Part shown: one piece after another, positions 9,520 through 20,403 of the stretch | Layout: each line of letters opens with the position of its first letter | Numbering within the stretch: the stretch's first letter is position 1 | DNA from: Helochares maculicollis | Lineage: Eukaryota > Arthropoda > Insecta > Coleoptera > Hydrophilidae | Direction: 5' to 3' | NCBI GenBank assembly: GCA_033557835.1 | Contig: JAWQRO010000442.1 | Coordinates: 1-38,960 of the forward strand | DNA: 38,960 nucleotides | Made by a program: the position numbers and the translations under genes | The notes under the pieces: generated by a model | Database searches by the model: none | What the model was told of the DNA's origin: nothing | Seen by the model: only the letters and a program-made list of their open reading frames with translations

Positions 9520-10844
9520 TGAGGTGTGCTCAATAAGTATCGCGAATTTTGAGTTTTCGCGGACTACGTATATTCGAATTCCGATTTTTTTGTGGCGTTT
9601 TGTTGCTACTCATGTCTCTCACTTATACGAACAAGTTCGGCCATTTTGAATATTCAGGTAATTGTTGACAGCTGCTTTGCTTGCATGTGTTTTGGCTCGT
9701 CTTCGATTTTTACCTATTCAAAAACAATGGACCAAAGAACCTGTATCAAATTTTGTGTGAAAAACGAAATTAAGTACGCGGATGCATTCCGAATGTTGAC
9801 TGTGGCATACAGAGAAGCTACTTTGGACCGAAGCAACGTTTAACGGTGGTACAAAATGTTCCCAGAAGGACGAAAAGATGTGAACGACGAAGAGCGTGCC
9901 GGACACCCGAGCACTTTAACAACCGACGAAACAATTGATTAAGTGAAGAAAATGGTATTGACCAATCGTCGAATCACCGTTAGAGAAGTTGCTGAGGAAC
10001 TAGACATATCGATTGGCTTGTGCCATTCGATTTTTATCAATGATTTGGGCATGAGACGGGTCGCCGCGACATTCGTCCCAAAATTGCTCAATTTCGACCA
10101 AAAACAGCTTTGCGTGAAAATTGCTAATGAGCTATTGGACTTTGTCCGCGACGACCCAAATTTGCTCCAGAGGGTCATAACTGGTGACGAATCGTGGGTT
10201 TACGGTTATGACGTGGAAACCAAAGCTCAATCATCTCAATGGAAGCTGCCGCACGAACCAAGATCGAAAAAAGCGCGCCAAGTTCGGTCGACTGTGAAAG
10301 TTTTGCTTACCGTTTTCTTCGATTGCAGGGGCGTGGTGCATCGTGAGTTCTTGCCACAAGGTAGATCGGTCAATAAGGAATATTATCTGCAAGTTATGCG
10401 CAATCTGCGTGACGCAATCCGCCAGAAACGCCCGGATTTGTCGAAGAACAAAAATTGGCTTTTGCACCACGATAACGCCCCTGCTCACACATCGTTGCTT
10501 GTGCCCGACTTTTTGGCCAAAAACAACACACTAATGATGCCGCAGCCACCATATTCCCCAGATATCGTCCCCTGTGACTTTTCCTTGTTCCTGAAACTAA
10601 AGAGACCCATGAACGGACGACTCTACGCTAATATTGACGAGATAAAGATGGCATCAAAGGAGGGTCTGAACAAGATAAAGGAAAATCATTTTTTTTTAAG
10701 TGCTTCGAAGATTGGAAAAAACGTTGGCACAAGTGTATAATTACTCATGGGGATTACTTTGAAGGGGACAAAATAGATATTCATGAATAAATAAATAATT
10801 TTTGAAAAAACACAAAATTCGCGATACTTTTTGAACACACCTCG
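9520..10844 (+). mobile_element. mariner copy C, irritans-like, best preserved of its family
   Basis: The element is 1325 bases with inverted ends: TGAGGTGTGCTCAATAAGTA at 9520 and TTTTTGAACACACCTCG ending at 10844. It is flanked by TA at 9518-9519 and 10845-10846. It carries the same leader as copies A and B before the ATG and lies head-to-head with copy B, 771 bases apart. Confidence 0.95.
9727..10790 (+). pseudogene. mariner transposase (copy C), nearly full length
   Basis: The ATG at 9727 opens MDQRTCIKFCVKNEIK, the N-terminal helix-turn-helix domain. Two in-frame stops interrupt it: TAA at 9841-9843 where relatives have Tyr, and TAA at 9940-9942 where relatives have Glu. From 9943 the same frame runs on for 265 codons with RVITGDESWVYGYD (first Asp), LLHHDNAPAHTSLL (second) and PYSPDIVPCDFSLF (third), with 34 residues between the last two, the D34D spacing of mariner. 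A run of T near 10690 shifts the frame, giving SASKIGKNVGTSV and an early stop at 10738; the homologous natural stop is at 10788-10790. All catalytic residues are intact, but the gene is broken. Confidence 0.92.
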
Positions 10845-10846
10845 TA

Positions 10847-12380
10847 GCTGACGCTTTCTCGTAAGGGCGAAGCACGAGTCGGCTGTGCCGAAGGCACAGC
10901 TATAACATTTCTGGATGTTAGAAGGTTATCTGACGGTTTTTAATCTTGTTAAATATCTATCAGACGTATCTGAATTGTTATAAAAAGAAGTTTGATAATT
11001 GTCTAGAGCTATACAAGCTTGATACACAGTTTATGAGTTGGGATTGAAAGGTCCTGATGGGTAATGTAAGTTGTTACGAGGAATAAATTAAGAGGCGATG
11101 TTTATTCAGAGTTGCTAATTGAGCGTACGGTTTCCTGACTCTGTCAGCTGAAGGTCTTCTTAATTTTTTAAGCAACTCTGCTTGCTTTACACTTACTATG
11201 CAGCACTCATGCCGATCGATGTTTGTAATATCTGCTTACACTAGACTTTCTGGCGTGTATCTCCTATCTACGTTTCGATCACACACTCATTCGGTCTACG
11301 TTTCCTACAACCAGTAACTATATATGTCTATTACTCATACATTGCATCGCATGGCCCACTAGACCGTAATTACTTTTTGGTTAATTTCAAAGCCTTCTCT
11401 TCTTAATCGCTTCTTTCTCTCTCGCTTTTAAATATGATTTATAGATACGTCCTCTTGTGTGTGATTTTAAGTATATGTATGTAGGTAATGTGCGAAGGAA
11501 CAGATGGTCCGATCTGACGATTTGCCTGATCTAATTCCGTCTATGAGTACAGACCGTGTCCATTATATGCTGAATAGGCGAAAAGTGATTTTCTAATCTT
11601 CCACAGTCTGAGCGCTCGGCCGTGGATTTGTGAGTCAGCCTCGGCCAAAGTGTTATGATGTGCAAGCAACCTCCAGAGTTGTAAACATTAGGATTTGTTA
11701 AATAGGACACACATGTTCTTCTTCCACTCTATTTATCCCAGTTTTTTATATATTCCCTAACTGTTTACCGCTTGGGCTTCCTCGTGCCGATGGAGAAGCT
11801 GTTGAGCAAGTGGACTGCCGACTGACCTTCTCCAATGGTTACTTTGGTGCGGCTCGGCAGAGGACTGACCTGTCTTTCATTAAAATTGGATCACTTTCCT
11901 GAGGGTATCAAGTTACTCTTCATCTGAGGTTGTTTTATTAGGACGTCGAATATGACTAAGAGGCAGACAAGACGAACCGCCGAGACTATTTCGTCTCGGT
12001 TAAGTCTTCATTTTTATCGGATGGTCTGCGGCCAGACAAAGGATCCTGCCCAGCTACGGTCTCTTTAATAGGCTTGCCTTGAAAGGTCGACGCAGTCCAG
12101 TTAACTTGAAAGATGCGGCTAAAATATTTTTTTAGTGGAATCGAATCACGCAACAACCCAAATTAAGCCGTTTTACATTAGAACGACCTAATTAGTGGTG
12201 ATTTTTGACAGCTCGTGTTTTATTGGCGCAATTGTCTAGCAGGTGAGTTCCGATTGGCCGTAATTTGGCGCGCTTTGGACGCTTGTACAACGCGTCTGAA
12301 CGCTTGCGTTTGGCTTGTGTTTATACATTTTTTGCGTTGTTTCAAAGATAGTTGTATAAAATGACTGCAAAGCTTTAGTG
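10847..12380. other. unique, moderately GC-rich stretch, no gene seen
   Basis: This stretch has no transposase or RT signature and no supportable reading frame. A short perfect hairpin, GCTGTGCC / GGCACAGC, lies at 10882-10900. From about 11.5 to 12.4 kb the base composition is less AT-rich than the flanks (for example GGCGCGCTTTGGACGC near 12267). It could be conserved intronic sequence or an unrecognised old repeat. Confidence 0.35.
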
Positions 12381-13571
12381 TATGTCGTGCTCACTTAAGA
12401 CCGGGTTGTGGGGGCATTTTTCTTTCAATCATTATCTGTGTACGACTACTTTACTGGTATGCAAAACAGTTTATTTTTTCTTTTCTTGTAAACTGTTTAT
12501 TCGATTGCAACAAAACTGTCCGGGTATAATGATTTATAATTATTTATTACTATTTATAAAATCACGTTGAAATGATTTATTTTATACCTCCAGGAAGCTT
12601 GTTGCACAATATTAATTTGCGCTATTTTTTTTTCTTTTTTACATCTATTATTTTTGGTCTAGTTGCATTCATACGTATTAAGATGCTCGAGGCTGTTGTG
12701 ATTGTGTGAATCTAATCAATTTGTCTGGAAAGAACCATGTCAATCGCCATTAATATAGTTATAGTTTGAGTTAAACTACGTCTGTTTATTGTGCATGTTT
12801 ATATTTCTATGAAATGAGACTGTATTGGAATGAATTAGAGGTATCTAATAGAGCCTTAATTGTCAACATTAATCTCTATTCACTCAATAAATTATTAAAA
12901 TATCTAAACATCATAATAATCCAGTGTGCAAATAATACTGTTTTATTAGTTAAGGACATCGACAATAGACATGATCTGTTTTTCAACGGCGAAAAGAAGT
13001 AATAAAAAGAGAGTGTTAAATACTTCAGAGTTTTCATTAAGTCTCAACTAAAATAGAACGAATAGGATTCAATAATCAGAGTTCAGGATAATTAAAGGAT
13101 ACATGAAATTGACTGCAAATATGGTAATGCTAGCAAATAACAATCTTGAGAGAATGAGCCATTAAATATGTATTCGTGCAAGACTACCAGAAAACAAATA
13201 AAAATAGATATTCAAAGGTACAATGAAAATCGTGTATAAAACGTAATTGAAATAAAAACAGCTACAACAAAACCAAGCAAAAACTTATCATAGGCCATTA
13301 ACAAATAGTACTACTGGTTGACGATAGCAACACAAACATACGTTCAGTAATAAAGAATAATGTAAATGAAATACTCTATAACCCACCATAAATAGGCACA
13401 CACATATATATCATCGAAATATTTTTAATATTTCTTTTTGTATTGTACAATACCTTGTGCTTAAAAATATATATCCTTTTAACTAGTCTGCCATATGAAA
13501 CGCTTTGCAAATACCTTTTGCGGAGGCTTGAATTTTAGAATATAAATTCATAACTAAAAAATTAAAATTAT
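12381..13571. other. AT-rich stretch, nothing recognised
   Basis: About 1.2 kb of AT-rich DNA. Short open frames at 12382-12570 and 12814-13002 have no motif or splice context. I see no repeats or terminal structures. Confidence 0.45.
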
Positions 13572-14040
13572 GACGGTAAAGTCCCACTTTCGGTTTTCAA
13601 ATTTACACGGAACTATTTATAAATCTGAAATTTTTAAAATGATCAAAGTACCACTTCCGGTGCTCCGATCAAGTTGAAAGTTTGTATCTGTGAGGTTTTG
13701 TAATATGTAAGGTGTGCACGAAATTTTAATCCGATAGCTCATTTTAAAAGACTACTTTACTTGAAAAATTTCAAAACTATAGGTAAACATCTACTTCCGG
13801 TGGTCCTACATGCATCAAAAGTTGATACAGATAACCGTATGCGTTCATCGCTCCACCTCAAACTATCTGCCCGCTATCGTGTTTACACACACACACACAG
13901 AGACAACATGCCAAAAATGGTCAAAATCGATTCAGGAGCACTCAAAACGTGGAGATGCGTCAAAATCCCAAGGTCGAATTTTTTCACGTTCCCAATCCCT
14001 TCCCTATACTATACTTCGTATACAAGAATGTAAAAAACAT
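13572..14040 (+). repeat. dispersed repeat, longest copy
   Basis: The copy begins near GACGGTAAAGTCCCACTT, contains repeated CTTCCGGT motifs (near 13650 and 13795), the CCGCTATCGTGTTTACACAC tract with an (AC)n run at 13885-13899, the ATTCAGGAGCACTCAAAACG block and a terminal TACTATACTTCGTATAC followed by AAGAATGTAAAA. The same blocks recur at 14318-14590, 1428-1481, and reversed at 24640-24975 and 30440-30600. There is no protein match. It could be a non-autonomous DNA element or the 3' part of a retrotransposon; I cannot tell which. Confidence 0.8.
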
Positions 14041-14317
14041 AAAAAGTAAAAAAAAAACTACGTTTATTTGGTTTGTTTAGCAAAAATATTTTTGTGATGT
14101 TGGTTTTTAAAAATATTGGCGATTTTTGTGATTGCTGGAACGTGACGTTCTATCCAACGAATGACAAATATTGTCTGTTTAAATTTTAAATGTTGTCATC
14201 TCTTCTGGAATAAAAGGAGAGATTATAACCAGTATCTGATGGTCATATGGCCAACTAATGAAATAATAAAAATAATCAACATATTTTCAAATTCGTTTTA
14301 GATGCCTAATAAATACT

Positions 14318-14590
14318 GGTACTTCCGGTAGTCCTACATGCCGCAAAAGTTGATACGGATCTAAGTTTTTGCGATAATGGCCGTATACCAAGTTTCATCG
14401 CTCCAGCTCCAGCGGTCTGACCGCTATCGTGTTTACATACACACACACAGACAATATGCCAAAAATGATCAAAATGGATTCAGGGGCACTCAAAACGTGT
14501 ATATCCGCCAAAATCTTGAGGTCGAATTTTTTCATGATCCTAATACCTTCCCTTTACTATACTTCGTATAGTATACGGGAATGTAAAAAT
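14318..14590 (+). repeat. dispersed repeat, second copy with intact hairpin end
   Basis: The copy runs from CTGGTACTTCCGGTAGTCC to GGGAATGTAAAA. Near its end is a perfect hairpin: TACTATAC (14555-14562), loop TTC, GTATAGTA (14566-14573). It shares the ACCGCTATCGTGTTTACATA and GATTCAGGGGCACTCAAAAC blocks with the copy at 13572-14040. It directly abuts RT sequence beginning about 14600. Confidence 0.8.
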
Positions 14591-14599
14591 GGGTCTAAA

Positions 14600-14890
14600 A
14601 CAAATAAAAATAGCAAAGCAACTGACTATGATGGAATAACAGCCAAACTACTCAAGTTGACCAAGTATCAAACATTAACTGATCTAGTAAAGAACTACAC
14701 TGGTTGTGTTCGTGAAAAGAAGCATTTAAAACGCTGAAATACTAATCGAATAGAAAGATAGTTTAAAAGGGAGTAAAAATTACACTCCAATTACGCTGCT
14801 ACCAGTGGTACATGGTGTTGACAAAAATTATTCTAAACTGCTTAAAACACTCTCTGCATTCTATACAGCTAAAAGAATTGATATAACTAT
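14600..14890 (+). pseudogene. RTE-like reverse transcriptase, N-terminal RT blocks
   Basis: Two RT blocks are readable. NSKATDYDGITAKLLKL at about 14610-14660 matches the 'N.KA.G.DGI.AE.LK' motif before the fingers. DSLKGSKNYTPITLLPVV and DKNYSKLLKTL at about 14757-14855 match the 'NYR.I.LL...K..SK.L' block. A frameshift lies between them. These blocks normally precede the part at 15060-16274, so both may be one element, but 14890-15060 has no recognisable coding match. Confidence 0.6.
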
Positions 14891-15059
14891 GAACTCGGTT
14901 TGGCACCACAGATAACATTCAAACAAAAGTTTTGCACATATTTTATATACGACAGCTCATATTTAAATAAACCACTGAAGATGGTATAATTACTAAAAAA
15001 GTTCTTCTAAATGACGAATAAATATTTACATTACTTACATTCTCTACTCCTTTCATATG

Positions 15060-16274
15060 TTGGTCTGTGAATTAGGAATCCGTTGTCAGGGAAAAGCTTG
15101 TTATCTAGACTCTCAACTTTTCTTCATGGTATTCCAAGTAACTAGAGAGGCATTGTTTGCACTGTCCGTACAGAAGTGCCGACATCAGAGAAAGGAAGTG
15201 TATCTGTGTTTCGTTGACTACACCAAAAAATTTGACTGTGTCAAACACAATAGGCTGCTAAGTGTCCTAGAAAGCAAAGGATTAGACGCCCAAGATCTAA
15301 AAATCATCCAGTACCTCTATGAACACCAGGTAGCGACAGTGAGACTTGAGGGCTCCCAAACGGAAGCAGTGCCTATTAAGCGTGGAGTCGGACAAGGCTG
15401 CGTACTGAGCCCGATGCTCTTCAATGTGTATTCGGAAGTAGTATTCCAAAATGCACTGGACGGTGCAAATGATGGAATTAAAGTGAATGGAACACTGATA
15501 AACAACTTAAGGTATGCCGACGACACAGTTGTGATGGCAGACAGTGCTGAGGAATTGCAAAGGCTGCTCAGCAGAATATCAGCATAGGGAGACTAAATGG
15601 AACTTAAAATCGACACTTCGATGACAAAGATCCTGGTGGTAATCCGGAACTCAGGCCAACAGGCACACATATATGCTAATGGAACGCTGATAACAAAGGT
15701 CCCAAAGCTCAAATACCTGGGTAGCTGGATTAGGGAGTATGTGGATCCTAATTTGGAACTCAGAGCTCGAATTGAAATGGCCAGGACAAGTTTCCTGAAA
15801 ATGCGTAACCTGCAGAGCGACAGGTCACTAGATAGCTAAATAAGATACAACTTTGTCAAGTGTTACATATATTCCATACTGTTGCACGAGGTTGAAGCGT
15901 GGTTGCTAAAAGTCAGTGGCTTGAATAGACTTGAAGCGTTTGAAATGTGGATTTTTCTGCGAATGTTAAAAATATCGTGGACTTTCCACGCTAGCAACAT
16001 GAAAGTTTTACACCTAATGGACGGAGAGCGTGAACTCATCTAAATAATAAAAAAGCGAAAAACCGCATATCTAAGTTACGTAATGAGACACGAAAAATAT
16101 GAATTTCTACAACTTGTGATGGAAGGCAAAATTGCGGGTAGGCGGGGACCAGGGCGCAGACAGTGCTCCTGACTTAAAAACATACGGGACTGGACGGGCC
16201 TGAATTCGGACGCCAAGATTGTTGCCGATCTTCAAAAGGAGAGAACACTGAAAGAAGAAGAAGATTCCAAGTAA
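15060..16274 (+). pseudogene. RTE-like retrotransposon RT and C-terminus, copy 1
   Basis: From TREALFALSVQKCRHQRKE the frame gives FVDYTKKFDCVKHNRLLSVL (RT block A with the first catalytic Asp), RGVGQGCVLSPMLFNVY (block B) and LRYADDTVVMADSAEEL (block C, YADD intact). The frame then meets TAG and TAA near 15583-15598 where the copy at 26575-27790 has Glu and Gln. It continues as LKYLGSWIREYVDPNLE and RIEMARTSFLKMRNL, and after a further stop as EAFEMWIF, MRHEKYEFLQLVMEGKIAG and RRGPGRRQCS. The upstream endonuclease is missing. Copies 1 and 2 share most residues and lie in opposite orientation. Confidence 0.88.
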
Positions 16275-16480
16275 ACGACTTCCTGCTGGTCTGCCTTCTA
16301 TTCTCTATTCGCAATAGTCTGCTGTTCTCCATCCTCTGCACATGACCACACCTTCGCTACTCCTAGTCTTCTCTACTCTTACTCTTCTCTGTCTCCCTTA
16401 TCTTATTACGTCCTGTATACTCAATCGCTCCAATTCCTTCCTAGAATAGTTCACAGTGTCTTCATCTGACTAAATCTCGA
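16265..16480 (-). pseudogene. RT C-terminal scrap (GHVQRM motif)
   Basis: On the minus strand, RCGHVQRMENSRLLRIENRR followed by QTSRKSF is the 'RW.GHV.RM....' segment found after the RT domain in RTE-type and related elements. Upstream of it, NYSRKELERLSIQDVIR is compatible with the same region. It is a short scrap of a lineage different from the adjoining plus-strand copy, with a frameshift before RCGHV. Confidence 0.5.
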
Positions 16481-16499
16481 CCTACTTGTACACTTAGAC

Positions 16500-17760
16500 T
16501 TGGGACACCTCGAAAGTCAATTTCAACTTAACCCTGGAACAGAAACCTTTCCGTAGCTTCACACAAATGGCAACGACGCCGTTTTCTTTCTGGGCATAAC
16601 TACTAAAATAGCTGAAGAAATATGTTACCTCAACTCAAAAAAGGGGCCTAGATTCGTTGCTGTTACAGAATTAATCTTAAAAAATGACAATGGAAAGTGT
16701 TAGTGAAGCCGATTATCTCATCAATTTGTCTCAAACGTGTCCCTAATTCTTGAAAGATTTCTGACAAAAATCATCGCGTGATGTTGTATCGTGTTGAAGT
16801 TGTTCAAAAATGTATTTTGAAACGGTACCAACTAATACCATCATAGCAAGTTGGTTTCTGTAACAAACATTTGGCCATTGATCAGGTGCATCGCATCATG
16901 AACACCATAGAAAAGTCGCTAGTAAGCAAAGAATTTGTCCTGCAGTCTTCTTGGATATTTCGTAAGCCTTCGACAGTGTCTGGCACAAAGGTCTGCTGCA
17001 CAAATTAGAATCAATTCTACTATAACAGTTTTATTTGCTACTCCTATCTTACCTAGTGGATCGCAACTTTAGAATTCGGCAAGAAGATACGTATTCTGCG
17101 CTCGTGGACATATTCCTAAAATATTTAACACCACAATCGTGACCTTTGCATATGACACGGCATTGTTAGCACGGAGAAACACGCTGGAAGAGTCTAAAGA
17201 TAGACTACAACAAGCTGAGAGCAACGTCGCTACCTGGACTAATAAATGGCGGATCGAGCTATATGACACTAAGTCGACATACATCAACTTCACTATCAAG
17301 ACAAACGACAGGGTTCCAATCCCCATCAATGGCGTAAGTCTACATCGTGCAAATACAGCGAAATACCTTGGCATGAATCTTGACGTCAAGCTCCACTGGA
17401 ATGAACGTGTCAAGAAAAAAATCGAAGAGCTTATTATCAAGCTCCAAAAATGTGCTTGTTCCTAGGAAGACACTCCGAACTGCCTACAGACTCCAAATTA
17501 CTTTTGTATAAGGGGGTATTAAGACTAGTCAACGTGTTAAAATACGTTCGAGTGACTGAACTCCACTGAGACCATTTCATGGAAATGGTCGCAAACCGTG
17601 CAAGCTCCCACAAATGACGACTCGAGCAACACATCGATGAAAATACACCTAGACTCCTGATGTTTAGATTTACATTCCGATGTCTTAAGCGGGTCAAATC
17701 AATTGAGGTGGCAACGAATACAGACAACTAACGAAAATTAAACAAAAAATCATAGACTTG
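16500..17760 (+). pseudogene. jockey-like retrotransposon RT fragment
   Basis: In shifting plus-strand frames the readable blocks are QVGFCNKHLAIDQVHRIMNT near 16850, a block A remnant (FRKPSTVSGTKVCCTN, matching 'FSKAFDSVWHKGLL' one frame away) near 16960, then FAYDTALLARRNTLEESKDR at about 17145, WTNKWRIELYDTKSTYINF and YLGMNLDVKLHWNERVK. In the catalytic box the usual 'ADDTALL' reads 'AYDTALL'. The frame ends at 17465. The C-terminal remnant (LLYKGVLRLV, FRCLKRVKSIEV) runs to about 17750. This is the jockey-clade pattern. No endonuclease or ORF1 is attached. Confidence 0.75.
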
Positions 17761-18595
17761 TCTTCTCATGTCTCTATCTTATATGTTATGATAGATCTTA
17801 AGCAAGTTATGTAGACTCTTATCTTGCTGTCCATGCGCATGTATTAGTTTGACCATATGATCTCTCTTGAATATCTTGCCAGAGCTGCCGCTTTGCTGAT
17901 TTTGCTTCTTAGATCTTAGATCTGGGTCTTGACAGCTAGACATTTCCATATATCATGCATTTAAATTGTTTAACTTGTTCGATGGGCTTGTTAACTTCCA
18001 CCAGTTTACATCCGATTGGCTCTTTCGTGAATGTAATTGCTTTTATTTTGTAAAGACATACGGTTATGTTAAGTTGTTGGCTAACTAGGTGAAATTTATA
18101 GAGCTGGCTCAACAAATCATTTTCCGTCTTTGCTGTAATTGCCGCATCACCAGCCTAACATATTACACTGACTTTATTATTGCCTATAGCCAAGGCTCAA
18201 TGACGAATGGCCTTAAACCGTCTTCTTGCCTTGCGTTGCCTAATTCCACCCCTGTGTTGGACTCTCAGCGGTTGTGTGTTGGCCTGCTTCGATCTTCGTC
18301 ATATTTCCTGTTTTCAGGTTTTGGATTAATTTTACTATCTTAGATAGGCTGTTGAATAATGAATATGGCATCTGTGATCGATCTATTTTTTCTAGAAGCC
18401 TGTCTGTTACTCTTCTCTAATTTTGATTTCTGCTTCCAGTTTTTTTAGCATGCAAGCGTATAACTTCATAGATGTAGGGGAATGTTATTTGTTTGGCAGT
18501 ATTCATTTACGGGCTTTCTTCTGTTTGTGAGCTATTTCCATTTTATTTTCTTTGCACCGTATAGGTCGTGATCCATGTTGCTCGTGGATTTACCC
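17757..18595 (-). pseudogene. RTE-like RT domain and C-terminus
   Basis: Readable minus-strand blocks, 5' to 3', are KLEAEIKIREE, then NRSITDAIFIIQQPI (the 'GFRKNRST.DAIF' block), KIVKLIQNLKTGNMTKIEAG, then the catalytic box as VICxAGDAAITAKTENDLL (x is a stop where YADD would be), SQQLNITVCLYKIKAITF, KPIEQVKQFKCMIYGN, and finally VRSKISKAAALARYSREIIW. The order fits the RTE branch. Stops and frameshifts are frequent and the first Asp of the YADD box is lost. The two-Asp block A could not be read. Confidence 0.75.
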
Positions 18596-18597
18596 TA

Positions 18598-19710
18598 CGA
18601 GAGCGCGGTCCCATAAGTACTTAGCCTACAAAAGAAAAACAAAAATTTTGGAACAGTGCCGATTTATTTCTCAACATAGTTTTCTTTTAGCTCGATACAC
18701 TTGACCCAACGATGCTCCACACTTCGTTAACACATCTGAAAAATACGTTTTCTCGAAGTCTACAAAGTAGGGCTCCGTGGCGACGATTACCTCCTCATTC
18801 GACTCAAATTTCTGGCCGGCGAATGACTTTTTCAAGTTTGGAAATAAAAAAAGTCTCGGGATCAAATCTGGAGAACACGGTAAATGGAGCAGCAGTTCGT
18901 AGTAAAATTTGTGGGTCGTTTTTTCTGCAATTCGGCTTCGAGTTGGCCCAATAATTCGGCATAGTACAGCCTTGTGGCCGTTTTGCCCTTCTCTAAGATG
19001 TAGATCACACCTTGTGAATCCCAGAAAACTAAGGCCATCACCTTTCCGGCCGATAGAACAGTCTTCCTCTTCTTCGGAACACGTTCGGCTGGTGAAGTCC
19101 ACTGTTGTTGATTGTTCATTGGACTTTAGTGTGTACCACTGGGTCCATATTTCGTCGATGATCAGAAAACGAAGCTGAAACTTCTTCGGATTCCGCTTAA
19201 ACAGCGTCAAACACTGCTCTGAAGTGGTTTCATGGTTGCGCTTGTTGCCAGGAGTGAGCAAACGCGGCACCCATCGCGCCGACAGCTTTCTCATGCCAAT
19301 CATTTCATGCAGGATTTGCCCTACGCGGCCTTTTAAGTTGCCTCCTGTTTCAGCTATCTCGCGCCCTTTCAGTCGGTGGTCTGCAATACGAAGTCATGGA
19401 TTTTTGTCACGTTATTCTCCGTGCTACCAGGCACTTGGACGTGGCTCATCAATAACCGATGTGCGATCACTTTAAATCTCGTTAAACCAATTTTTGACGG
19501 TCGCCATCGAAGAAGAATTGCTCTTTTTCCATTTTTCTAAAATATGCGGACACGCCCGCTTCCACACACGATCAAAACAAAACTACGAGTCCGATTCGGT
19601 AGAAATTTTGACAGTAGCCGTCTACGAGAATGTACTACATGATATTAAATCTCTCTTGCGATACTGGTACCATCGGGCGGTGATGATAAGCACTTATCGG
19701 ACCGCCCTCG
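18598..19710 (-). mobile_element. mariner (irritans-like, second family) nested in RTE
   Basis: The left end is CGAGAGCGCGGTCCCATAAG at 18598 and the right end the inverted CACTTATCGGACCGCCCTCG ending at 19710. TA flanks it at 18596-18597 and 19711-19712. The ends match those of the element at 33087-34138 and differ from the other mariners here. The length of 1113 bases is below the roughly 1.3 kb norm because of internal deletions. Confidence 0.92.
18671..19532 (-). pseudogene. mariner transposase, catalytic core damaged
   Basis: A possible ATG lies at 19530-19532 (MEKEQF), and the main frame from 19303 reads MIGMRKLSARWVPRLLTPGN, FLIIDEIWTQWYTLKSNEQS (first Asp kept), then, across frameshifts, KVMALVFWDSQGVIYI and YAELLGQLEAELQKKRP. 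The segment that should hold HHDNAPAHTS is deleted: QKKRP joins directly to KFYYELLLHL, so the second Asp is gone. The third box reads SPDLIPRLFLFPN, so that Asp is lost too. The C-terminus KFESNEEVIVATEPYFVDF ... KCGASLGQVY is intact to the stop at 18671. Several stops lie in the N-terminal half. Confidence 0.88.
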
Positions 19711-19712
19711 TA

Positions 19713-20401
19713 ATGTTCCTATCTAATTATTTGTTTCCGATTTCTGGGATCTCTCTGATTGCTATGTTGTTCTATTACTAGTAAACTTACTTAGGATAAA
19801 GCTCGTTTACTTCATCATAGAATGGCTGTGCTTTCGCAAAGTCGGCGTGGGTTCTGTATTGAGAGTGATTCTATGCTGTGCATCTGTAGATATAGTGGCT
19901 TCTTTTCGATTCTGGTTGTTCGTTCCATTACTATTTTGCATAATACAAGGTTGTGGTCAGTTTCTAAACTATACTAATGTTATGATCCTTATATGTTATA
20001 TTTGTGGGGGAGTAATTAAGCGGTTTGCTGTTACAAAGTCTATCATAGGGAGTTGTACTCGACTAATACAAGATGTGTATTTATGCTGCTTATTCTGTGA
20101 AAAATGTGTGTTATTTATTCTTAGCTCATTTTTGGCACAGAGATCTATGAAAGACCGTTCTCATTGATCGTGGGCTCAATATGTTTTTGTTTTAAGTTTA
20201 AGTGGATTTTATCACTACCGATCAGAGCGTTGAGCTCTCCGAATATTATCTTGTGAGGTTCATTTAACTTGTCAATAGAGCTTTCTTACCTCAAGTTCAA
20301 GTGACCCCTCCCAAGGCTTAGATATATCTTGAGCATACGTATTAATAAGATGGGTTATGAATGGGTTGATTTTAACAGACAGCTATACACAGCTTATATA
20401 T
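19713..20401 (-). pseudogene. RTE-like APE endonuclease, main part
   Basis: Minus-strand blocks are LNEPHKIIFGELNALIGSD at about 20265-20210 (the 'I..GDLNA..G' motif of AP-type endonucleases, with Asp now Glu), then LCAKNELRINNT (near 20145-20110), then LETDHNLVLCKIVMERTTRI (near 19965-19905, the 'GSDH.L...K' catalytic His motif). This is the nuclease that nicks target DNA before reverse transcription. It is broken by stops and frameshifts. The first part of the domain is at 21252-21500, on the other side of the mariner at 20404-21249. Confidence 0.72.
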
Positions 20402-20403
20402 TA

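Larger units (their letters stand above)
7471..10844. repeat. 3.4 kb imperfect inverted repeat made by mariners B and C
   Basis: Mariner B (7471-8748, minus) and mariner C (9520-10844, plus) are the same family in opposite orientation with their 5' ends facing each other. The arms are about 1.3 kb each, and the 771-base spacer holds the pogo and mauritiana remnants. A transcript crossing the region could fold into a long hairpin. Confidence 0.85.

Noticed and set aside
14555..14573. Similarity of the hairpin arm to a loxP arm (ACTTCGTATA)
   Set aside because: Only about ten bases match; the spacer and second arm do not. It is explained by the repeat's own hairpin.
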